Made by a program: the position numbers and the translations under genes
The notes under the pieces: model-generated
What the model saw: the letters and a program-made list of their open reading frames with translations, nothing else
What the model was told of the DNA's origin: nothing
Database searches by the model: none
Part shown: piece after piece, positions 1 to 6,000 of the stretch
Position numbering within the stretch: the stretch's first letter is position 1
How the letters are laid out: every line of letters starts with the position of its first letter
DNA from: Betaproteobacteria bacterium
Lineage (GTDB): Bacteria > Pseudomonadota > Gammaproteobacteria > Burkholderiales > Casimicrobiaceae
NCBI GenBank assembly: GCA_003153335.1
Contig: PLYG01000573.1
Coordinates: 1,447-9,527, forward strand
Direction: 5' to 3'
DNA length: 8,081 bases

Positions 1-93
1 CAGCTCTTGGCGGCGAGATGAGCGCATCGCGAGCGATGATGGCCTCCCACGATGTCGATGGCGCTATGCCTGTTTCCCGATTTGGGCGTGAGA
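1..93. other. Left-edge segment, no confident gene
   Basis: This stretch lies beyond the 3' end of the ZIP gene. On the plus strand one frame is open from position 3 to a TGA at 120-122 (39 codons cut by the window edge), which would converge on and overlap the ZIP 3' end by about 29 bases. The peptide is not recognisable and has no domain, so it is not called as a gene. A small inverted repeat (CATCGC at 25-30, GCGATG at 33-38) is present but has no T-tract and is not a convincing terminator. Confidence 0.3.
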
Positions 94-828
94 TCAGATC
101 ATTCGAGAAGCAAAAAACATGACGAGTGCCCCCAGGAACGTAAGCCCGATGAGCCTTAAGGTGATTGCCGAGCGGTTCTGAGAGTGAGCCTCAGGCAGAA
201 TGTCAGAAGCGCCAATATACAGAAGGAAGCCGGCGAAGAATCCCAAATACAGCATCAGGGAGGTAGCGGACACATGAATTATCAAGGTAGAAGCCGCACC
301 CAAAACAGGAGCGAGCGCATCTAACAGAAGCATCGCAAGCGAACGGCGAATTGTATTGCGGTTAACCAGCATCAAGCTAACCGTGTTGAGGCCATCACAA
401 AAATCGTGTGAAATCACAGCAATGGCGACGAGAATCCCGACAGATTTGGAAACCTGAAATCCCAGACCAATTCCAATTCCATCCATAAAGCTGTGCCCGG
501 CCAAAAAAAGCGCGGAAAGGACTCCGACCTTGGGGTGATGATGTGTAGGGTAATCGTCTTCGTGCACATGATGGATCAAGACCAATTTCTCGAAACTGTG
601 AAAGAGGAGGAACCCTACAACCAACGCGACCATTGCCCAGATAGGATCGATCCCTTGCTCGCGGGCCAACTTAAAGACCTCCGGCAGGATTTCAAAGCTC
701 ACCACGCCCAGAAGCACGCCTGCCGTGAAGCTGAGAATAAAGTGCAACCGGTCCCGAAACTTGAGAGCAAATAACCCGCCACCAAAGGTCGAAAAGAACG
801 TTGCTATGGAAAAAAATATGGCACTCAT
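94..828 (-). CDS. ZIP-family divalent metal transporter
   Basis: Inner-membrane protein of 244 residues, a usual length for bacterial ZIP (ZupT/GufA-like) carriers, which move zinc, iron or manganese into the cytoplasm. The sequence shows about eight hydrophobic segments. The two family signature helices are present: HSFMDG (H112, S113, D116) in the presumed TM4 and HDFCDG (H141, D142, D145) in the presumed TM5. By family knowledge these form the binuclear metal site. A histidine-rich loop (H86, H87, H89, H96-H98) lies between TM3 and TM4, and acidic 'ILPE' motifs occur at residues 47-50 and 210-213, as is usual in the family. The open frame extends upstream to 1032, but the first 68 codons are hydrophilic and unlike any ZIP N-terminus, so the ATG at 828, directly before the first membrane helix, is chosen. 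No clear Shine-Dalgarno sequence precedes it. G+C is about 50-55% in sampled lines, well below the neighbours, which hints at a separate origin. The metal specificity cannot be read from sequence. Confidence 0.9.
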   Translation of the reverse strand: MSAIFFSIATFFSTFGGGLFALKFRDRLHFILSFTAGVLLGVVSFEILPEVFKLAREQGIDPIWAMVALVVGFLLFHSFEKLVLIHHVHEDDYPTHHHPKVGVLSALFLAGHSFMDGIGIGLGFQVSKSVGILVAIAVISHDFCDGLNTVSLMLVNRNTIRRSLAMLLLDALAPVLGAASTLIIHVSATSLMLYLGFFAGFLLYIGASDILPEAHSQNRSAITLRLIGLTFLGALVMFFASRMI

Positions 829-849
829 GGATGGCAGTATGCAGACATG

Positions 850-877
850 AATGTAAAGTGCAGTGTTTGTACCACAA
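850..877 (-). promoter_or_regulatory. Possible promoter for the ZIP gene
   Basis: On the minus strand a TTGTGG (complement of 872-877) and a TACATT (complement of 850-855) are separated by 16 bases and lie about 21 bases before the ATG at 828. They resemble weak -35 and -10 elements and would give a very short leader, which fits the lack of a Shine-Dalgarno sequence. No Zur- or Fur-like dyad was recognised. This is a visual match only. Confidence 0.25.
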
Positions 878-1056
878 CGATGATGAAGTCTGTTGGTGCT
901 GGTTTCGTCTTGTTCTTGGCTTCGGCCAATTAACGGGTGTCCGCTATGAATATGAATCTGGATTGTCCGTTTTTGGCCGGTTCCTGCCCAGAATTTTTCC
1001 CCGTTAACAGCCGTTCCGGCGAGCGTCTGCATTCCGGGCGAGCGACAAGCCGTTGT

Positions 1057-1088
1057 GGGTCGCTATGCAAAGCTTTGCATAGCGACCC
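1057..1088. repeat. Perfect 32-bp palindrome, no spacer
   Basis: The half-site GGGTCGCTATGCAAAG (1057-1072) is followed at once by its exact reverse complement (1073-1088). As RNA, either strand would fold into a stem of about 14 bp closed by the central AGCU. There is no T-tract on either side, so it is not a canonical intrinsic terminator, although it could act as an mRNA-stabilising or transcript-separating hairpin between the TPR and ZIP genes. It could also be a copy of a dispersed chromosomal palindromic repeat or a dimeric-protein binding site. Perfect pairing over 32 bases is very unlikely by chance. Confidence 0.85.
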
Positions 1089-1245
1089 TGAGCCGACATA
1101 CGCGCTTTTGAAAAGCAGACGGTCAGCGCTCGACATAATGCGGCGTACGCCCATCGCGACCGCTTGCTGCAGGCTGGTCACGGCATTTTCGACGTCGGTC
1201 CGTGTCCTCGAGAGTTTTCCGGGCGCGGGCATACCCGACAATCGC

Positions 1246-2628
1246 CTAGACCCGATCGGCTGTCTCGCCGGGCGCTTCACGCATGCCGACCGAGCGCAGG
1301 ATTGCCGCAAACTCAGGCCGGCCGCGCAGGCAATCGAACGCGGGGTCGATCACAACATTGGGCAGCCAGTAGTCGCGCTCGGCGGCGGCGCGAACGAGCC
1401 ACCTGATCGCGGCGTCCTCGTCGCCGAGCGCCGCATACGCCATCACGCGAGATACGGGCGATACATAACGGCCGTGACTGTCGCGCTCGAACTCGCGCAT
1501 TGCGTCGGCGGCATCCATCTTGTTGCCAGCGCTCGCCAGGGCGGCGATGTGAAACAGCTCCGCGCCGGTCATGCCCGGCAATGCGGTCTTGCACCAGCCG
1601 GTCTCCGCGATCGCTTCATGTCCGCGGCCACTGCACGTCAGGACCCGTGCGAGCAGCAACCGGACGATGGCGTGATCGGGCTCGATTTCGAGCGCGTCCC
1701 GCAGAATGATTTCTGCCGCGCCGAAGTCGCGGCGCAGGTACGCCAGCGATGCCAGGTTGTGGCGGTGCCAAAAGCCAAACGGGTCGCGCGCCAGCGCAGC
1801 CTCGAATGTACTTTGCGCCTCGGCAAAGCGCCCGGTCATGGCGTACAGCCATCCCAATGACCCGCACACCCGCGGGTCGGATGGGGCGCGTTGCGAGCCG
1901 GCACGATACCATCGCTCTGCTGATTCGAATGCATACTCGTAGCGAAACGCATAGGCACCGGAGAGTATGGCGACATGGGAGTTCTCCGGCTCGATCGCCC
2001 GCGCCCGCTCAATTGCCGCCCGCATCGGTTCCCTTTGCTCCCCGGCCTCCGGCGGCACGGCATCAAAACCGGCGATGCAGATTCGCGTCCACGCAATTCC
2101 CAGCAGCGCGGCGACACAATCGTGGTCTTCGTCAAGCGCGCGCGCAAACAATTCGAGCGACTTGCGGTAGCCTTCGATGGTGCGCAATCGCATGACGTAG
2201 TCCCCGCGCTGGACCAGAGCGGCCACTCTTGAAGGCTGCGCGGCAGCAGCCGGTTCGACCGGCTGGCGCTGCCGCACCAGCGGTATGTAGCTGCCGATCG
2301 GTACCACGATCTCGACAGCTGCGTGCTCTCCCTCCAGCACGTAATAGCGCGCCAGCCGGTCGCGCAGGCGCCGCGCTTCGACGCGGACGATCGGATCCTT
2401 CTTGGGATCGAAATTGCCGGGGGGGCGCCGGAATACTTCGATGCCGAGCGTCATTTCACGCAGCGCCGATACGTTGCCCTGGCGCAGCGCGGCGACGATG
2501 TGGCGCAGGAATCGCTGCTGTTGCGGCGAATGGCGGAACGCGGCGCTGCTGCAAATCGCGTCCATCTCCTGGACCAGAGACAGCTCGGAAACCGGCGCCG
2601 CCATGGACTCGCTCATTGCGGGCGACAT
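1246..2628 (-). CDS. TPR protein with regulatory-type N-terminal domain
   Basis: A 460-residue soluble protein with no signal peptide or membrane segment. Residues 22-118 form a module seen at the head of many bacterial TPR, TolB-like and cyclase-like proteins. Its hallmarks are SPQQQRFLRHIV (34-45), EMTLGIEVFRRP (58-69), DPKKDPIVRVEARRLRDRLARYY (74-96) and PIGSYIPL (110-117). The module is thought to be regulatory, possibly helix-turn-helix-like, but its function is not settled. After a linker (120-140), residues 140-420 hold degenerate TPR helices, for example WLYAMTGRFAEAQSTFEAALARDP (260-283) and LASLAYLRRDFGAAEIILRDALEIEP (292-317). The tail (LGDEDAAIRWLVRAAAERDYWLPN… DPAFDCLRGRPEFAAILRSVGM) is the usual last repeat of this group. 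The frame is open up to 2751, but conservation begins after residue 20. I chose ATG 2628, which has a weak GGA upstream; ATGs at 2616 and 2604 are alternatives. It is divergent from the secreted-protein operon, so it may sense or regulate it; that is inference. Confidence 0.85.
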   Translation of the reverse strand: MSPAMSESMAAPVSELSLVQEMDAICSSAAFRHSPQQQRFLRHIVAALRQGNVSALREMTLGIEVFRRPPGNFDPKKDPIVRVEARRLRDRLARYYVLEGEHAAVEIVVPIGSYIPLVRQRQPVEPAAAAQPSRVAALVQRGDYVMRLRTIEGYRKSLELFARALDEDHDCVAALLGIAWTRICIAGFDAVPPEAGEQREPMRAAIERARAIEPENSHVAILSGAYAFRYEYAFESAERWYRAGSQRAPSDPRVCGSLGWLYAMTGRFAEAQSTFEAALARDPFGFWHRHNLASLAYLRRDFGAAEIILRDALEIEPDHAIVRLLLARVLTCSGRGHEAIAETGWCKTALPGMTGAELFHIAALASAGNKMDAADAMREFERDSHGRYVSPVSRVMAYAALGDEDAAIRWLVRAAAERDYWLPNVVIDPAFDCLRGRPEFAAILRSVGMREAPGETADRV

Positions 2629-2673
2629 TCGTTCATCCGCATCAACCGGCAGCCGGTGCGCGGGCAGAGGGCA

Positions 2674-2691
2674 GGTAACTCCGGGGTTACC
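2674..2691. promoter_or_regulatory. Operator-like dyad in the divergent intergenic region
   Basis: GGTAAC (2674-2679) and GTTACC (2686-2691) are perfect inverted arms around TCCGGG, and 16 of 18 positions are symmetric. It sits between the divergent TPR gene and the small plus-strand gene, the expected place for a shared operator. It ends just 2 bases before the ATG at 2694, which is one reason to suspect that translation of the small gene starts further in. No strong -35/-10 pair was recognised around it. Confidence 0.4.
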
Positions 2692-2693
2692 CC

Positions 2694-3098
2694 ATGCGCC
2701 CTTCCGCATTCGCACTCCGCGACCGCACAATGGGTCCGATGGAATACACAATGCATGGCGAGCATTTCGACCGCCTGCCGGTGGCCAACACGTGCCGCCG
2801 CGTCGACTTCGACTGGGTGTCGGTCGAAACTGCGCCTGGTAATCGCGCGGTGCTCGTTGTCGGCGGCATGAAGCATTGGCTCAACCTGACCATCGAATTG
2901 ATTCCTGCATGCTATCAAACATTGCCCGAGTTTTGGGGAATCGAAGTTGTAGGGACGCTTCCCGGCTTCGGCGTGAGCGCATTCGTGGACTACACCGCAA
3001 CGGTGGCACTTGACGGCATTTGCGGATCGCGGGGAATCGAGATCATCGGCGCTACCAAGTCAGAGCGCCGGGAACTGGTGGGAGGGAACAGGACATGA
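2694..3098 (+). CDS. Small protein of unknown function, coupled to the giant gene
   Basis: Not recognised. Up to 134 residues, with no signal peptide, membrane segment or cysteine motif. The composition alternates hydrophobic and polar residues and suggests a mainly beta fold; features include VLVVGGMKHWLNLTIELIPACY and a glycine-rich C-terminal half (GTLPGFGVSAFVDYTATVALDGICG). The start is uncertain: ATGs occur at 2694, 2730, 2739 and 2751. None has a good Shine-Dalgarno sequence, and the one at 2751 has GGA about 7 bases upstream; the hydrophilic first dozen codons look less protein-like. Third codon positions are strongly G/C, supporting real coding. The TGA at 3096-3098 overlaps the ATG of the next gene (ATGA), so the two are probably translated from one mRNA. 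A chaperone, adaptor or regulatory role for the secreted giant is possible but only by position. Confidence 0.6.
   Translation: MRPSAFALRDRTMGPMEYTMHGEHFDRLPVANTCRRVDFDWVSVETAPGNRAVLVVGGMKHWLNLTIELIPACYQTLPEFWGIEVVGTLPGFGVSAFVDYTATVALDGICGSRGIEIIGATKSERRELVGGNRT
3081..3085 (+). promoter_or_regulatory. Strong ribosome binding site of the giant gene
   Basis: GGAGG lies 9 bases before the ATG at 3095 and inside the end of the upstream gene. It fixes the start of the giant frame and, with the ATGA stop-start overlap, supports translational coupling. Confidence 0.75.
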
Positions 3099-6000
3099 AG
3101 CATCGTCGAGGACCGCTTGTTCGCGTTGTCGAGGGCGGCCGACGCTGGCGCGTCTGTGCAGCCGGGTTGCTTCTGGCGTTGGGCGCGACTGCGGTGCAAG
3201 CCGCCGACCACCGGTTTCAGATCCTTCTCGATACCGACAACAACGCGCTGACCGGCTGCACGATCGCCACCGCCCACGGCCCGGCGGCGGGCATCGAACA
3301 GGTGTGGACTACCGTGGTCACGACCACAACCTCGGGAGCGAGCGTGACTCGAATCGAGCGCCAGACCTGCAATGGCGGGACGCTGGGGCCGTCGATACTC
3401 GTCCCGACCGCCGGCTGGCCGGCAGGCGTCGGCAACGGCGTTGCGAACACCGCAGCCATCGAGACCTACGTGCCGTTGTCGGTATTGCCGCCGTTCGGTG
3501 CGATGACGGTCTGGGTCGCAAGCACGAACGCAACCGGCGGCCAGGACGCCACGGCACCGTTCGTGGTTTCCCTCGGTGCCGCCCCGCCCGCGGCTGCGCT
3601 CCCCGTGCCACTTTCGCCCTGGTTGTTGCTCCCGCTCGCCGCCTTGCTCATTGGCGGCACCGAATGGTTGCGCCGGCGCGATCCCAGGCGGGTCGCGCTG
3701 CTCGCGAGCATTGTCATCGTGACGGTGTCGAGCCTGGTGTGGGCGGCGACCGTGACCCTCGATGGCAACATCAATGACTGGCTCGGCATTGCGGCGGTGG
3801 CCGGCAATCCGAAGGGGAGCGCGCCGGTCGATGCCAATATCGTCGGCGTGTACTATCAGTTCGACGCCGCGAATCTATATTTCCGGATCGACGCCGACGT
3901 GCGCCCGGATGCGCCGGGCAACGTGGCGCCGGTCGTTGCGGCCGGCACCGACCAGACGATCACGTTGCCAGTGGTCGCCAATCTCAATGGGACGGCATCG
4001 GATGACGGGTTACCTAATCCGCCCGGTGCATTGACGCTCAACTGGACTGTGTTTGCGGGGCCGGCGCCCGTGATCTTCGGCAATCCTGCCGCCGCGGTGA
4101 CAACCGCGACCTTCACGCAGGCCGGCCTCTACACGCTGCGCCTGACCGCCAACGACGGTGCGCTGTCGGCGAGCAGCGATACGCATGTCACGGTGAACGC
4201 CAGCGGGCCGCTGTTCCTGTCGATCGCCGACCGGACGATTCCGCTGGGCGCCCGCTTTCAGCAAGTGCTTGCCGCCAACGAATTCGGCGTCGGCAACACG
4301 TTGACTTACTCGCTGCTCACGGCCCCGGCGGCCGCCTCGCTCAATCCCTCGCCGCTGGTCGACTGGACGCCGACCGCAACGCAGCTCGGGTCGAACACCT
4401 TCACCGCCAAAGTCACCGACACAAGCGGGCACACGGCGACGACGACGTTCCACGTCACCGTTGTCTACGTCGACCATCCGCCACAGCTTGGGGCCCAGGC
4501 CGATGTAACCTTGCCCGTGGGCGCCGCATTCACTCGCACGCTGACGGCAACCGATCCGGATGCAGGCGACACGCTCACCTTTGCACTGATGTCGGGGCCG
4601 GCGGGAATGACGCTCACCGGCGCCGTTCTGAACTGGGCCACGACCGGCAAGGTGCCGGGCGACTATCCGGTCACGGTCAAGGTAACCGATGGCAGCGGAC
4701 TGTTCGACAGCAAGACCTTCGTGATCCGGTTGACGGCCAGCAGTCCGCCGGTGGCCAATGACGATCAGTACCAGGTGGTACTCGGCAATACGCTGACCGT
4801 CTCGGTGCCCGGCGTGCTTGGTAACGACAACGATCCGCAGGGCAACCCGCTCACGGCGGCCAAGCTCACCGATCCCGACAAGGGCACGTTGAGCGCCTTC
4901 AACGCCGACGGCAGCTTTACGTATCACGCGCCATCGGCACTGGGCGGGCCCGTGTTCTCGCCCGTGGTGCGGTATCACGTGGACTTCCTCGGCTACTCCG
5001 ATCCGCCGCTCGTCGCGGACGTGGATGGGGACGGAAAGCCGGAGCTGATCTTTCCCGGGGTCGGCGGCTCGGCGCAGGCCGGCATCTCGGCCGTCCGGGG
5101 GACCGATGGATCCGTGTTGTGGCACACGGCGTCCCTTCCGGCGCCCTATAGCGACTGCGAGGTCTACTACGGCGCCGGCGGTCTCTATCACCTCGCGATC
5201 GGCGATATCGACGACAGCGGCCAGCTCTCGATCGTGGCTTCGACGAGCTGCGGCCGCGACAACCTGCCGACGGGGATCGTCGGCACGAACTCGGCGCGGT
5301 ATCTTGCGTTGAACGCGAAGGACGGCACCGTCAAGTGGCTGTCGCCGCCGCTCAGCCGCGAGCTGGACGCGGCCGGCAATCCCGACAGCCTGGCGGGTGG
5401 CACCGTTCCCACTCTGGCGCGAGTGCGCGTCGGCGAGACGCCGAGCATAGTCGTCGGGCTCGACGCGTCCTACTTCCTCTTCAACGGGAAACCGGAGTGC
5501 GATCAGCTCATTCCAGGCTGGCCGGTCAATGTGATGTGCCGCGGGGTCATCGTCCTCGACGGCAAGGATGGCGCGGTGCGCCAGCGCATGGCGGCGCCAA
5601 CGGCCTTCGAATTCGACGGAACGTCCTACGGTAACGGCTTTCAGGCCGCCGTCGTCGCTGACCTCGACGGCGACGGCAATGTCGAGTTCGTCTTCGGCGG
5701 CGCAGTGTTCAACAACGACGGCAGCGTCCGATCGAACAACAACAGCGACGGCACGGGCTACTCCCTGACTCTCTGGAGCGGGCTGGGCAATTTCGACGAC
5801 ACGCCCGACATCGAAGTCGCGCGCCTGGAAGGCAGCCCCGCCGGCAGCGGCGGGGGGTATCGGTTGGCCGTGTACAAGTCCGATGGCCGCCTGCTCTGGT
5901 CGCTGCCACTCCCGGCCACGGGGCAAACCGGGTTACCGGTCATCGCCGATGTGGACGGCACCGGCCGACCCGCAATCGTGTTCAACGTGGACGGCAATGT

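Larger units (their letters stand above)
829..1245. other. Non-coding stretch at a composition change
   Basis: About 417 bases between the ZIP start and the TPR stop with no gene I can support. Bases 829-1000 are AT-richer (26 G+C in the 60 bases from 841). From about 1010 the G+C rises towards that of the TPR gene. The stretch holds the 32-bp palindrome at 1057-1088, a short imperfect direct repeat just before it (TTCCGGCGAGCG at 1014-1025 and TTCCGGGCGAGCG at 1032-1044), and a small ACAA/TTGT inverted repeat at 1045-1056 abutting the palindrome. The minus strand of 1089-1230 has an open frame with GC-rich third positions (…RTDVENAVTSLQQAVAMGV…) that may be a decayed gene end, but I do not recognise it. 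Confidence 0.5.

Noticed and set aside
829..1032. N-terminal extension of the ZIP protein by 68 codons
   Set aside because: The extension is hydrophilic, has no similarity to ZIP N-termini, and the ATG at 828 sits directly before the first membrane helix.
1057..1088. Palindrome as an intrinsic terminator
   Set aside because: There is no run of T on either side and the stem is symmetric, so it does not fit the rho-independent pattern, though a role in mRNA ends is not excluded.
937..1860. 307-codon plus-strand frame across the palindrome and antisense to the TPR gene
   Set aside because: It runs through the palindrome and against recognisable TPR coding sequence, has no domain, and its composition is that of a shadow frame.
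2229..2871. Plus-strand frames of 149, 182 and 146 codons opposite the TPR N-terminal module
   Set aside because: They lie opposite the most conserved part of the TPR protein and lack any recognisable feature.
4010..5926. 638-codon open frame on the minus strand, antisense to the giant gene
   Set aside because: Its peptide is arginine-, alanine- and valine-rich with no domain, while the plus-strand frame shows clear Ig and propeller motifs throughout. Long antisense frames are expected opposite GC-rich genes.
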